Positions 46,047 to 54,534 are shown, numbered from the stretch's first letter. The stretch is DNA of 64,000 bases from Sphingomonas sanguinis NBRC 13937 (GCF_001591005.1 NZ_BCTY01000004.1:1-64000), one strand, 5' to 3'. Notes: generated by a model from the sequence alone, not told the origin. Translations and numbers: made by a program.

Positions 46047-46415
46047 ATGCTGATCTTCCCTCTCGCCTTGCTCGCTGCCGCCATCGAGAAGCCCTTTCCA
46101 GAGCAGGTGCCTGTTCTCATGGAAGCCTGTCTGGGCGAGGCCATCGATGCAGGTCGGGTCCGCGACACGGAGGAAAGCCACAAATACATTTGTGCTGGCG
46201 AGGCAGCGGACAAGCTATGGGCGTTTCTGGAGCGTCATAAGGTTCAATCTTATGAGCAGGACACACCCGAGGGGAAGTGGCTGAGCCGTGAATTTCCGCT
46301 GGGAGGCTGATTCAAGCGCGTTCGGATGCCGGATGGCGGGCCATTGGTCGAAGGACTCTCCTGTACGATCTGGGTGCCGAGGCTTAAGGGCAAGGCAGAG
46401 TCGGAGGTTCAATGA
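46047..46415 (+). pseudogene. exported hypothetical protein interrupted by in-frame TGA
   Basis: The frame opens at ATG 46047 with a signal-like start (MLIFPLALLAAAIEKPFPEQ) and stops at TGA 46308-46310 after 87 residues. The same frame then stays open for 34 more codons (starting FKRVRMPDGGPLVEG and containing CTIWVPRLKG) to a TGA at 46413-46415 that overlaps the ATG of the next small gene as ATGA. That overlap, and the protein-like sequence on both sides, suggest one original gene of about 122 codons with a nonsense mutation, perhaps a cysteine or tryptophan codon changed. I do not recognise the family. A truncated 87-residue product or readthrough is possible. Confidence 0.6.
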
Positions 46416-46546
46416 CTTGGCTGGGCGCTATTCTGGCCGTTCCCGCCATCATCGCGCTCTGCTGGTCAGATCAATTGCTTGCGATGCTGTTGGATCGGAA
46501 AATGCGCCGTGATGACGACAAGGTCGCAAAGCGTCGAGAGAAATAG
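46412..46546 (+). CDS. 44-residue small membrane protein
   Basis: This short open frame begins with a hydrophobic helix (TWLGAILAVPAIIALCW) followed by a charged tail (DRKMRRDDDKVAKRREK). This layout is typical of small single-pass membrane proteins. Its ATG overlaps the terminal TGA of the interrupted frame upstream, a coupling common in real operons. No family was recognised. Confidence 0.5.
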   Translation: MTWLGAILAVPAIIALCWSDQLLAMLLDRKMRRDDDKVAKRREK

Positions 46547-46617
46547 GGCGTTGGTTCGCGCCATAACTGTGGCGCTGCTTTTCACCGGCATAAAATCCCT
46601 AACCTCCGTTCTCATCA

Positions 46618-46634
46618 AGCGAAGTCGAAGGCCA
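46618..46634 (-). repeat. right inverted repeat of a small island
   Basis: AGCGAAGTCGAAGGCCA is the exact inverse of 45961-45977. It lies 11 bp before the end of the reverse-strand HerA-like gene. Confidence 0.7.
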
Positions 46635-46644
46635 AGGGAAACCC

Positions 46645-48108
46645 TCACCCCATCTCTGCCGCCTGGGTTGTCCACCCCAGCCGCGGAATCGTGATCGACC
46701 GCTTGCCCGTCAAATCCGTCCGGCACACGAACAGGTCGCGGCTTTCGATATAGGCGATCAGCCGCTTTACCCGACCGAGTGAGCTGGTCCCGTACGTCTC
46801 GGCGATCTTGGTATCCGGCGGGCAGGGCAGGCCCTCTCGCGCCGCGCGCGCAACCAGCAGGAACGCGCCCAGCATGTCGTCGGGCAGCATCGCGGCCAGC
46901 GCCAGCGCTTCCTGCCAGTCGGGATCGTTGACGTCGAAAATGCCCGCCCGCGCGCAGGACAGTCGTCGCGCAAAGCCGTTCAGGTCGAGCGGCGGCCGGG
47001 CGAGGCCCGCCATCCGGCAGCGCACCTGGAAATCCTGGAACAGCACAGAGGCGGGGCGGAAGGTCGATTCGGGGTCCTCGACGATCGCGCGCAGCACCTG
47101 TTCATAGATCGCCTCGACCTCGGCCTCGTCCATCTCGGGCGGCGGCGGCGCGGCGGTGGTCGGCAAGGGCGGGCGGCCGAGATCGGCCATCAGTTCCTCG
47201 GCGGGCACGCGGCGCGGGCGCGGGTCGAAGGTCATGGGCAGGGTCGGCGCTTCCTCGACCGGCGCGAAGAGCAGTTCCTGCAAGTCGGGCGGCGGCGCGT
47301 CGGGCAGGGGGGTCAGCTTGGGGCTGCCCGAACGGGCCGAGGTTTCGACCGCGCCGATCTTCACCGTGATCGGCCGCCGCGAGACGGCGGGCCCCAGCGC
47401 CAGGAACGTGCCGCGCGCCAAGTCGCGGATCGAATCGGCCTGCCGCCGCTCCATGCCGAGCAGATCGGCCGCGCGCGCCATGTCGATGTCGAGGAAGGTG
47501 CGGCCCATCAGGAAGTTGGACGCCTCCGCTGCGACATTCTTGGCCAGCTTGGCGAGTCGCTGGGTCGCGATCACGCCCGCGAGGCCTCGCTTGCGCCCGC
47601 GACACATCAGATTGGTCATCGCGGACAGCGAGGCGCGACGGACCTCCTCGGTCACTTCGCCGCCGGTGGTGGGGGCGAAGAGCTGGGCTTCGTCCACCAC
47701 CACGAGCGCGGGATACCAATGCTCGCGCGGGGCATCGAACAGGGCGTTCAGGAAGGTCGCGGCGCAGCGCATCTGACCCTCGATCTCCAGCCCCTCCAGG
47801 CTGAGCACCACCGAGGCGCGGTGCTCGCGGATGCGGCTGGCGAAGCGCCCGACCTCGCGCTCGGCATAGTCGCCCGCCTCGATCACCACATGGCCGTAAG
47901 CCTTGGACAGGGTGACGAAATCGCCTTCGGGGTCGATGACCACCTGTTGCACTTGGCCCGCCGACTTTTCCAGCAGGCGGCGCAGCAGATGCGACTTTCC
48001 CGACCCCGAATTGCCCTGCACCAGCAGGCGGGTCGCCAGCAGTTCCTCAAGATCGATCGGCACCGACGAGCCACGCTCGTCGGTTCCCATATCCACGCGT
48101 ACCGTCAT
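46645..48108 (-). CDS. HerA/DUF87-like P-loop ATPase
   Basis: This 487-residue protein has a Walker A motif at residue 32 (QGNSGSGKSHLLRRLL), Walker B LVVVDEAQLFAP near residue 137, and an arginine-rich ATQRLAKLAKN sensor. This is the HerA/DUF87 hexameric translocase pattern. The N-terminal barrel is very short, and the C-terminal 200 residues form a proline-rich linker and a winged-helix-like region. Related proteins act in DNA end processing or phage defence, but no NurA or SIR2-type partner is nearby. The role is unknown. Confidence 0.8.
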   Translation of the reverse strand: MTVRVDMGTDERGSSVPIDLEELLATRLLVQGNSGSGKSHLLRRLLEKSAGQVQQVVIDPEGDFVTLSKAYGHVVIEAGDYAEREVGRFASRIREHRASVVLSLEGLEIEGQMRCAATFLNALFDAPREHWYPALVVVDEAQLFAPTTGGEVTEEVRRASLSAMTNLMCRGRKRGLAGVIATQRLAKLAKNVAAEASNFLMGRTFLDIDMARAADLLGMERRQADSIRDLARGTFLALGPAVSRRPITVKIGAVETSARSGSPKLTPLPDAPPPDLQELLFAPVEEAPTLPMTFDPRPRRVPAEELMADLGRPPLPTTAAPPPPEMDEAEVEAIYEQVLRAIVEDPESTFRPASVLFQDFQVRCRMAGLARPPLDLNGFARRLSCARAGIFDVNDPDWQEALALAAMLPDDMLGAFLLVARAAREGLPCPPDTKIAETYGTSSLGRVKRLIAYIESRDLFVCRTDLTGKRSITIPRLGWTTQAAEMG

Positions 48109-48179
48109 GACTCTGGCGTTTGGCCGATCAACGCCCCAAGGAGCAAGGCATTTGATTCCTTACGAGGAGCGCCAAGCCC

Positions 48180-48719
48180 ATGGCCCTGTCGACCGCTGCC
48201 GAAATCGCCCGCCGCACGCTGGGCAAGCCCGCGCATGAGCTGGACGAGGAGGAAGTCCAGGTCATCGCTGATATCGAGTCGGGCCAGCTCAGCGCACGCG
48301 ATGCCGCCGATGTCGCGGACGAGACCTCGACCTGGGGTGAGAAGCTGGCCGATCGGGTGGCGGCGGTCGGGGGCAGCTGGGGCTTCATCATCACCTTTTC
48401 GGTGATCCTGCTCGGGTGGATGCTGCTCAACTCGGACGTGCTCAGCCATTTCGGCATGGCGTTCGATCCGTACCCGTACATCTTCCTGAACCTGATGCTC
48501 TCGACACTGGCGGCGATCCAGGCGCCGGTCATCATGATGAGCCAGAACCGGCAATCGGCGAAGGACCGGCTGGCCGCCAGCCTCGACTATCGCACCAATT
48601 TGCGCGCCGAGATCGACATATTGCGGCTGCACCACAAGCTGGACAACGCCGTCACCGAACGGCTCGATAGCCTGGAGGCGAAGATCGACGGGTTGGCAAA
48701 GGCCCTTGGGCAGTCGTAA
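48180..48719 (+). CDS. DUF1003 membrane protein
   Basis: This 179-residue DUF1003 protein has two membrane helices (GFIITFSVILLGWMLL; NLMLSTLAAIQAPVIM) and the conserved DPYPYIFLN and MMSQNRQSAKDR motifs. A helical cytoplasmic tail follows (HKLDNAVTERLDSLEAKI). The function of the family is unknown; some members are cyclic-nucleotide-controlled. It lies 27 bp upstream of the yebC gene and may share its transcript. Confidence 0.88.
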   Translation: MALSTAAEIARRTLGKPAHELDEEEVQVIADIESGQLSARDAADVADETSTWGEKLADRVAAVGGSWGFIITFSVILLGWMLLNSDVLSHFGMAFDPYPYIFLNLMLSTLAAIQAPVIMMSQNRQSAKDRLAASLDYRTNLRAEIDILRLHHKLDNAVTERLDSLEAKIDGLAKALGQS

Positions 48720-48746
48720 AGAGCCCGATCATCTCGAGAGGCACCG

Positions 48747-49490
48747 ATGGCAGGCCACAGCAAATTCAAGAACATCATGCACCGCAAGGGCGCGCAGGAT
48801 AAGAAGCGCTCGGCAGCATTTTCCAAGCTCTCCCGCGAAATCACCGTCGCGGCGAAGATGGGCACGCCCGACCCGGACATGAACCCGCGTCTGCGCGCCG
48901 CCGTCAACGCGGCCAAGGCGGCCTCGATGCCCAAGGATAATATCGCGCGGGCGATCGACAAGGCCTCGCGCGGTGACGGGGAAAATTACGAAGAGGTCCG
49001 GTACGAGGGCTTCGGCCCCGGCGGCGTCAGCCTGATCATCGAGGCGCTGACCGACAATCGCAACCGCACCGCGACGAACGTACGTACTGCGGTGTCGAAG
49101 AATGGCGGCAATCTGGGTGCGGGCGGCTCGGTCAGCCACGGTTTCGACCGGATGGGCCTGATCAACTATCCCGCCAGCGCCGGTGACGCCGAAAAGGTGT
49201 TCGAGGCCGCACTGGAAGCAGGCGCCGAGGACGTGACCTCGTCGGAAGACGGCCACGAGATCTGGACCGCGCAGGGCGACCTGCACGAAGTCGCCAAGGC
49301 ACTGGAGCCGGTGCTGGGTGAGGCGGAAGGTGCCAAGCTCGCCTGGCGTCCGCAGACCATGGTCTCGGTCGATGAAGCGGCGGCGGCGACTTTGTTCAAG
49401 CTGATCGATACGTTGGACGATGACGACGACGTCCAGACCGTCTGGGGCAATTACGAAGTCTCCGACGAAGTGATGGAAAAGCTCGGCTGA
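48747..49490 (+). CDS. yebC: YebC/PmpR family regulator
   Basis: This 247-residue YebC-type protein starts with the invariant [20 protein letters not shown]. It contains [25 protein letters not shown] and the FDRMGLI region. Members are described as transcription regulators and more recently as factors relieving ribosome stalling at proline runs. Location directly before ruvC is conserved in many bacteria. GAGAGG precedes the ATG. Confidence 0.95.
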   Translation: MAGHSKFKNIMHRKGAQDKKRSAAFSKLSREITVAAKMGTPDPDMNPRLRAAVNAAKAASMPKDNIARAIDKASRGDGENYEEVRYEGFGPGGVSLIIEALTDNRNRTATNVRTAVSKNGGNLGAGGSVSHGFDRMGLINYPASAGDAEKVFEAALEAGAEDVTSSEDGHEIWTAQGDLHEVAKALEPVLGEAEGAKLAWRPQTMVSVDEAAAATLFKLIDTLDDDDDVQTVWGNYEVSDEVMEKLG

Positions 49491-49498
49491 TCCTGATG

Positions 49499-49523
49499 CC
49501 TCCCCGGTTTCGTGCCGGGGAGG
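49499..49523. repeat. small CCCCGG hairpin between yebC and ruvC
   Basis: CCTCCCCGG-TTTCGTG-CCGGGGAGG is a perfect 9-bp stem. The loop resembles that of the hairpin at 39531-39556, so both may belong to one small repeat class. Confidence 0.6.
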
Positions 49524-49545
49524 GCAGGCGGGCGCGGAAGACCCT

Positions 49546-50064
49546 ATGACCCCACCCCCCGCCATCATCCTCGGGCTCGACCCCGGCCTGGGCACCACCG
49601 GCTGGGGGGTTATCGCGGTGGAGGGCAACCGCCTGCGCCACGTCGCCAACGGTCAGATCAAGACCGAGCCGTCGATGGTGCTGCCGCGCCGCCTCGCGAA
49701 CCTGCACGCCGCGCTTTACGATGTGATCCGCCAGCAACAGCCCGACGGCGCGGCGGTGGAAGAGGTGCTGGGCAACAGCAACGCGCAGTCCACGCTGAAG
49801 CTGGGCCAGGCGCGCGGGATCGTCCTGCTGGCGGCGGCGCAGGCCGGGCTGGTCGTCGGCGAATATCACCCCAGCATCGTCAAGAAGGCGACCGTCGGCA
49901 CCGGCGGCGCGGACAAGAAGCAGGTGCAGGCCATGGTCGGGCATTTGCTGCCGGGCGTGAAGCTGACCGGGCCGGATGCCGCGGATGCGCTGGCGGTGGC
50001 GATTACGCATGCGCATCATCTGGCGAGTGCGCGGGCTATGTCCCGGCGGGTGGGGGCGGTTTAA
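49546..50064 (+). CDS. ruvC: Holliday junction endonuclease RuvC
   Basis: This 172-residue resolvase cleaves Holliday junctions as a dimer. The acidic active-site residues are in [12 protein letters not shown] (D near residue 11), [16 protein letters not shown] (E near 66), and [15 protein letters not shown] (C-terminal aspartates). It acts with RuvA and RuvB. It lacks a LexA box at its own start. A 129-bp repeat separates it from ruvA. Confidence 0.96.
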   Translation: MTPPPAIILGLDPGLGTTGWGVIAVEGNRLRHVANGQIKTEPSMVLPRRLANLHAALYDVIRQQQPDGAAVEEVLGNSNAQSTLKLGQARGIVLLAAAQAGLVVGEYHPSIVKKATVGTGGADKKQVQAMVGHLLPGVKLTGPDAADALAVAITHAHHLASARAMSRRVGAV

Positions 50065-50088
50065 CGAGCCAGCTGGGTTGTGGCGGAG

Positions 50089-50217
50089 CCCTCCCCCATC
50101 CCCTCCCGCCTGCGGGAGGGGTGCGTTACCGGGCTATCCGCAAGCTCAGCTTCGAGAGATTCCCGCAACGGAACCTTGGCACGCCCCTCCCGCAGGCGGG
50201 AGGGGATGGGGGAGGGC
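50089..50217 (+). repeat. Family C intergenic repeat, copy 1
   Basis: This 129-bp element has inverted ends CCCTCCCCCATCCCCTCCCGC and its complement, each with an inner GCGGGAGGGG hairpin. The centre (GTGCGTTACCGGGC ... CCTTGGCACG) matches the copy at 56927, which lies in the opposite orientation. Confidence 0.85.
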
Positions 50218-50285
50218 AGGCCACAGGCGACGAACCCAACGATAACCCTCGTGACGTCCACCCCCTTTTGTTCTAACCCATATCC

Positions 50286-50885
50286 ATGATCGCGCATCTC
50301 AAGGGACGTTTGGACTCCACCGGTATCGACCATGCGGTGATCGATGTCGGCGGTGTCGGCTATCTGGTCGGTGCCTCGGCACGCACCTTGTCGTCCATCG
50401 GCCCGGTGGGCGAGGCGGCGATGCTGCATACCGAGATGCTGGTGTCCGAGGACTCAATCCGCCTGGTCGGCTTTGCCAGCGCGGACGAACGAGACTGGTT
50501 CCGGTTGTTGACCGGCGTGCAGGGCGTGGGCTCGCGCGTGGCACTGGCGATCCTGTCGGCGCTGGAGCCCGCCGACCTGATGCGCGCGATCGCCAGCGGC
50601 GACAAGGCGATGGTAGCGCGGGCGAATGGGGTGGGGCCGAAGCTCGCCCAGCGGATCGTGATGGAGTTGAAGGACAAGGTCGGCGGCATCGTGCTCGCGC
50701 CGGGGTCCGGCGGCGGAGTCGCCGCGTCGGCGGGGGCTGGCGCGGACGCGGTATCCGCGCTGCTCAACCTGGGCTTTCGTCCGGCCGAGGCCAATGCCGC
50801 GGTCGCGGCCGCCGAAGAGGAATTGGGGGCGGGCGCGTCGCTCGATGCGCTGGTGCGGCTGGCGTTGCGGAAAGCCGCCAAGTAA
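50286..50885 (+). CDS. ruvA: Holliday junction branch migration protein RuvA
   Basis: This 199-residue junction-binding protein has the N-terminal barrel ([27 protein letters not shown]), two helix-hairpin-helix motifs ([37 protein letters not shown]) and the C-terminal RuvB-binding domain ([22 protein letters not shown]). It positions RuvB motors on the junction. ruvB is not next to it: a reverse-strand dehydrogenase gene intervenes. Confidence 0.95.
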   Translation: MIAHLKGRLDSTGIDHAVIDVGGVGYLVGASARTLSSIGPVGEAAMLHTEMLVSEDSIRLVGFASADERDWFRLLTGVQGVGSRVALAILSALEPADLMRAIASGDKAMVARANGVGPKLAQRIVMELKDKVGGIVLAPGSGGGVAASAGAGADAVSALLNLGFRPAEANAAVAAAEEELGAGASLDALVRLALRKAAK

Positions 50886-50910
50886 CGCGCGCCGGAGGCA
50901 CGGGAAAACC

Positions 50911-51816
50911 CTACCCCAGCAATCCCGGCACCGCGTGCCCGGCGAAATGCGCCTCCAGATTCGCCACCACCATCTCCGTCATGGCGGCGCGTGCTTCGCG
51001 GGTGGCGCTGCCCTGGTGCGGGGCGAGCACGACATGGTTCATCCGGCGCAGCGCATAGGGCACGTCGGGCTCGTCGGCGAACACGTCCAGCCCCGCCCCG
51101 GCCAGCCTGTGCGACTCCAGCGCGGCGATCAGCGCGTCTTCCTCGACCAGGCTGCCGCGTGCGACATTGACAAGGACGCCATCCGCGCCCAGCCGCTCCA
51201 GCACCTCGGCATCGACCACGCCTCGCGTCTCTTCGCCGCCCGGCGCGGCGAGGAACAATACGTCGCTCTCCGCCGCCAGCGTCGCCAGATCGGGGACGAA
51301 GCGCCACGCCACCGGCTTCTCCGACCGTGCGGTATAGAGGATCTCGCCGTCGAACGGCTCGGCGCGGCGGGCGATGGCCTGGCCGATCCGGCCCAGTCCG
51401 AAAATCCCGATCCGCCGCCCGCTTGCCCGACGGCCGAGCGGCACCGCCCAATTTCCCATGCGCACCGCCCGGTCGTTCGCCGCCACCCGCCGATCGACCG
51501 CCAGCCACAGCGCGATGGCGAGGTCGGCGACATCGTCGGTCAGCACGTCGGGCGTGATCGCGATGCGGATACCGCGTGCCGCCACCGCGTCATGGTCGAT
51601 CCCGTCATGACCGACGCCGTGCACCGCGATGATCTCCAGTTCGGGCAGTCGCTCCAGCAGCGCGGCGTCGACCGTCATCTGGCCGCCCCCGACGATCGCC
51701 TTGGTGCCGGGCGGCGGCGTGTCGCGGTGGAGCGTAAAGCGTTCGGCGAGCATCACCTCCAGGGCGGGCGAGACGGCGGTGGCCAGATAGACATCGTGCG
51801 GCATGACCCCGATCAT
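50911..51816 (-). CDS. D-2-hydroxyacid dehydrogenase
   Basis: This 301-residue NAD(P)-dependent dehydrogenase reduces 2-keto acids such as hydroxypyruvate or glyoxylate. The nucleotide-binding loop is GIFGLGRIGQAIARR. The catalytic arginine is in NVARGSLVEEDAL, the glutamate in ADEPDVPYAL and the histidine in LAPHQGSATREA. The substrate is not determined. The gene sits reversed between ruvA and ruvB, splitting the usual ruvCAB order. Confidence 0.9.
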   Translation of the reverse strand: MIGVMPHDVYLATAVSPALEVMLAERFTLHRDTPPPGTKAIVGGGQMTVDAALLERLPELEIIAVHGVGHDGIDHDAVAARGIRIAITPDVLTDDVADLAIALWLAVDRRVAANDRAVRMGNWAVPLGRRASGRRIGIFGLGRIGQAIARRAEPFDGEILYTARSEKPVAWRFVPDLATLAAESDVLFLAAPGGEETRGVVDAEVLERLGADGVLVNVARGSLVEEDALIAALESHRLAGAGLDVFADEPDVPYALRRMNHVVLAPHQGSATREARAAMTEMVVANLEAHFAGHAVPGLLG

Positions 51817-51894
51817 AGCGCGTTTCCGTGTGCGAGTCCGCTATCCGGGGTTAAGCCGTGGCATGGGCGATTGGCGCGGACCCGCCTGGGCTGC

Positions 51895-51912
51895 TATGTT
51901 CGTGCAATGTTC
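51895..51912 (+). promoter_or_regulatory. LexA box and -10 element of ruvB promoter
   Basis: GTTC (51898-51901), GTGCAAT, GTTC (51909-51912) is an exact alphaproteobacterial LexA operator. It overlaps TATGTT (51895-51900), a -10 element with TTGGCG 18 nt upstream. Transcription would start near 51907, which is itself an ATG. Confidence 0.8.
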
Positions 51913-51963
51913 GCTTGGCTCCTCGACAGCCATGCCCCCCAGCCGCTAGGGCTAGCCGCGTGA
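51907..51963 (+). CDS. 18-residue leader peptide of ruvB
   Basis: The frame ATG 51907 to TGA 51963 encodes [18 protein letters not shown]. Its ATG coincides with the predicted transcription start, and its TGA overlaps the ruvB GTG start (GTGA). A leaderless peptide translated into the ruvB start would explain how ruvB is translated despite a poor ribosome site. Expression is inferred, not shown. Confidence 0.45.
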   Translation: MFAWLLDSHAPQPLGLAA

Positions 51964-52985
51964 CCGACCAAGACCGCCTTTTGTCCGCCAGCCGCCGTCC
52001 CGAGGATGTCGACGCCGCGCTCCGCCCGAAAAGCCTGGACGAGTTCGTCGGCCAGCAGGCGGCGCGCGATAACCTTCGCGTCTTCATCCAGGCGGCGCGC
52101 GGACGTGGTGACGCGCTGGACCATGTGCTGTTCTTCGGCCCGCCGGGTCTGGGCAAGACGACACTGGCGCAGATCATCGCGCGCGAGATGGGCGTGGGGT
52201 TCCGTGCCACCTCCGGCCCGGTCATCGCCAAGTCGGGTGACCTGGCCGCGCTGCTGACCAACCTCGAAGACGGCGACGTCCTGTTCATCGACGAAATCCA
52301 CCGCCTGCAACCGGCGGTCGAGGAAGTCCTGTATCCGGCGATGGAGGACCGGGTCCTCGACCTGATGATCGGCGAGGGGCCGTCGGCGCGCTCGGTGCGG
52401 ATCGACCTGCCGCGCTTCACCCTGGTCGGCGCAACGACGCGGCAGGGGTTGCTGACCACCCCCTTGCGCGATCGCTTCGGTATTCCGGTTCGTCTGCAAT
52501 TCTACACGATCGAGGAGCTGACCCGAGTCGTCACCCGCGCCGCCCGCCTGCTCGACCTGCCCATCGCCGAGGATGGCGCGATCGAGGTCGCGCGCCGCTC
52601 GCGCGGGACGCCGCGTATCGCGGGCCGCTTGCTGCGCCGGGTGCGTGATTTCGCCAGCGTGGCGGGACATGAGATCGTCCATGCCGCCGCCGCCGATCAG
52701 GCGCTCAACCGGCTGGAGGTCGATGCACTGGGGCTCGACGCGATGGACCGGCGCTATCTGACGATGATCGCCGATGTCTATCGCGGGGGGCCGGTGGGGG
52801 TGGAGACGCTGGCCGCCGGGCTGTCCGAGCCGCGCGACACGATCGAGGAGGTGATCGAGCCGTTCCTCATCCAGCTCGGCCTGCTGGCACGCACCGCGCG
52901 GGGGCGTATCCTCAATCCGGGCGGTTGGAAGCATCTGGGGCTGAACCCGCCGATCGGGTCGCAGGACGGTCTGTTCGACGCCTGA
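51960..52985 (+). CDS. ruvB: Holliday junction branch migration ATPase RuvB
   Basis: This 341-residue AAA+ motor drives Holliday junction migration with RuvA. Walker A is [12 protein letters not shown], Walker [11 protein letters not shown], sensor [19 protein letters not shown] with the arginine finger, and the C-terminal winged helix ends [13 protein letters not shown]. The GTG at 51960 gives the normal length; the frame remains open back to 51858 but that part has no similarity and crosses the LexA box. SOS control is predicted. Confidence 0.96.
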   Translation: MTDQDRLLSASRRPEDVDAALRPKSLDEFVGQQAARDNLRVFIQAARGRGDALDHVLFFGPPGLGKTTLAQIIAREMGVGFRATSGPVIAKSGDLAALLTNLEDGDVLFIDEIHRLQPAVEEVLYPAMEDRVLDLMIGEGPSARSVRIDLPRFTLVGATTRQGLLTTPLRDRFGIPVRLQFYTIEELTRVVTRAARLLDLPIAEDGAIEVARRSRGTPRIAGRLLRRVRDFASVAGHEIVHAAAADQALNRLEVDALGLDAMDRRYLTMIADVYRGGPVGVETLAAGLSEPRDTIEEVIEPFLIQLGLLARTARGRILNPGGWKHLGLNPPIGSQDGLFDA

Positions 52986-52992
52986 CAGACCC

Positions 52993-53030
52993 AAAAAAGC
53001 CCCCTGACGGCGTTAAACCGGCAAGGGGGC
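52993..53030 (-). terminator. leftward intrinsic terminator facing ruvB
   Basis: Read leftward, GCCCCCTTGCCGG, a loop, CCGTCAGGGGGC and then TTTTTT form a strong terminator. It ends 8 bp beyond the ruvB stop but works for minus-strand transcripts; read rightward it lacks a T-tract. It implies a minus-strand RNA from about 53230. Confidence 0.75.
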
Positions 53031-53232
53031 AGGCGGGTGTCTCTGTCTGCTGCGATTCGGCCCGGCTTCTTCGGTCGGGGCTCGATCGCCGTTCCGTAAC
53101 CGCATGATCCGCCACGCAAAAGCATGGGAGCCCAGGGCTTTGGGGGACGATCGAACCGCTCGGAGAGGCAAGGTCGAGGTCGGGTAACGAACCCCCGGCG
53201 CTTCGGTTGCGCGTCCGCGTCATCAAATCGAC
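52993..53232 (-). ncRNA. candidate minus-strand small RNA
   Basis: The 330-bp gap between ruvB and telA has no convincing protein on the minus strand, but it has a plausible promoter (TTCAAG, 16 nt, TACTAT, near 53238-53265) and the terminator at 52993-53030. The predicted RNA is about 235 nt. It includes stems such as CCATGC-TTTT-GCGTGG. It does not show the conserved cores of SRP RNA, tmRNA or RNase P; similarity to 6S RNA could not be decided by eye. Confidence 0.4.
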
Positions 53233-53237
53233 GTATA

Positions 53238-53255
53238 GTATTATCCCCATAATAC
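53238..53255. promoter_or_regulatory. perfect palindrome between divergent transcripts
   Basis: GTATTAT-CCCC-ATAATAC is a perfect 7-bp inverted repeat lying between the telA gene and the candidate minus-strand RNA. It overlaps the predicted minus-strand -10 region and is a likely regulator site or paired -10 elements. Confidence 0.5.
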
Positions 53256-53315
53256 ACTTGAACCGGGTCGCCATCCCCTCCACACTAGGTGCCAGGGCAT
53301 TTGGAGACTTTGAGC

Positions 53316-54530
53316 ATGGCCACGACCGCCGATACCGTGACCCAGGAAAAGGGGCTGACGCTGACGCCGCCCGATCCCGTGCCGACGGTGGCGCCCGCCC
53401 AGGCCGCGGGGCTGGTCCCCGTCGACGACAAGACGCGCACGCAGCTGGAGCAGAAGGTCGACGGCTTCGTCGCCGAACTGATCGCGCAGGACGTGAACAG
53501 CCCCGAATTCGGCCGCCGCGTCGATGCGATCACCGCCATGGGGCAGAAGGAAATCCGCGAGGCCGCCAGCCAGTCCAACCGCTTCCTCGATCGCCCCGTC
53601 AAGGCGATGGATGGCGAGACGGGTGTCGGCAAGGACCTGACCGAGCTGCGCCGCGTCGTCGAAAGCCTCGATCCCGGCCGCCAGGGCAATCTCTCCGCGC
53701 CGCGCAAGCTGCTCGGCATTTTGCCCTTCGGCAACAAGATGCGCGACTATTTCGACGGCTATCGCTCGTCGCAGACGCATATCGCGGCGATCCTGAAGAG
53801 CCTGTCCTCGGGCCGCGACGAATTGCTGATGGACAATGCCGCGATCGATACCGAGCGCGCGAACCTCTGGTCGGCGATGGGTCGGCTGGAGCAGATGATC
53901 CATCTGTCCAAGACGATGGACGCCAAGCTGGAGGATACGGCGAACGAGCTGGATCATACTGATCCCGCCAAGGCCAAGGCGATCCGCGAGACGGCGCTCT
54001 TCTACACCCGTCAGCGCACCCAGGACCTGCTGACCCAGATGGCGGTCACGGTGCAGGGTTATCTGGCGCTCGATCTGGTCAAGAAGAACAATGTCGAGCT
54101 GGTGAAGGGCGTCGACCGCGCCTCGACCACCACCGTCTCGGCGTTGCGCACCGCCGTCACCGTGGCGCAGGCGCTGGCCAACCAGAAGCTGGTGCTCGAC
54201 CAGATCACCGCGCTCAACTCGACCACCGCCAACATCATCGATTCGACCGGCAAGCTGCTGCGCAGCCAGACCGCGCAGATCCATGAGCAGGCGGCGGCCT
54301 CGACCATCCCGCTCGAGACGCTGCAGCGCGCCTTCCAGAATATCTATGACACGATGGACGCGATCGACAGCTTCAAGATGAAGGCGCTCGATTCGATGAA
54401 GACCACGGTCACGACGCTGGGTAACGAGGTTGAGAAGTCGAAGGGCTATATCGCCCGGGCCGAAGGGGCGCAGAATCCGCAGCTGACCAGCGGATCGTCC
54501 GCGTCGGCCTTCAAGCTGGAGGCGCTGTAA
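53316..54530 (+). CDS. TelA-family toxic anion resistance protein
   Basis: This 404-residue protein matches the TelA/KlaA/YaaN family (toxic anion resistance). It is soluble and almost all helical: NRFLDRPVKAM, LGILPFGNKMRDYFDGYRSSQTHI, DNAAIDTERANLW, and ALRTAVTVAQALANQK are typical blocks. Members protect against tellurite, some colicins and lantibiotics, probably at the membrane; the mechanism is unknown. I chose ATG 53316 after GGAGA; an in-frame start at 53289 is less likely. It is followed 4 bp later by an XpaC-like gene, the usual partner. Confidence 0.9.
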   Translation: MATTADTVTQEKGLTLTPPDPVPTVAPAQAAGLVPVDDKTRTQLEQKVDGFVAELIAQDVNSPEFGRRVDAITAMGQKEIREAASQSNRFLDRPVKAMDGETGVGKDLTELRRVVESLDPGRQGNLSAPRKLLGILPFGNKMRDYFDGYRSSQTHIAAILKSLSSGRDELLMDNAAIDTERANLWSAMGRLEQMIHLSKTMDAKLEDTANELDHTDPAKAKAIRETALFYTRQRTQDLLTQMAVTVQGYLALDLVKKNNVELVKGVDRASTTTVSALRTAVTVAQALANQKLVLDQITALNSTTANIIDSTGKLLRSQTAQIHEQAAASTIPLETLQRAFQNIYDTMDAIDSFKMKALDSMKTTVTTLGNEVEKSKGYIARAEGAQNPQLTSGSSASAFKLEAL

Positions 54531-54534
54531 GCCT

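Noticed and set aside
46308-46310. Selenocysteine at the in-frame TGA
   Set aside because: No SECIS-like hairpin or selenoprotein family context was seen; a nonsense change is simpler.
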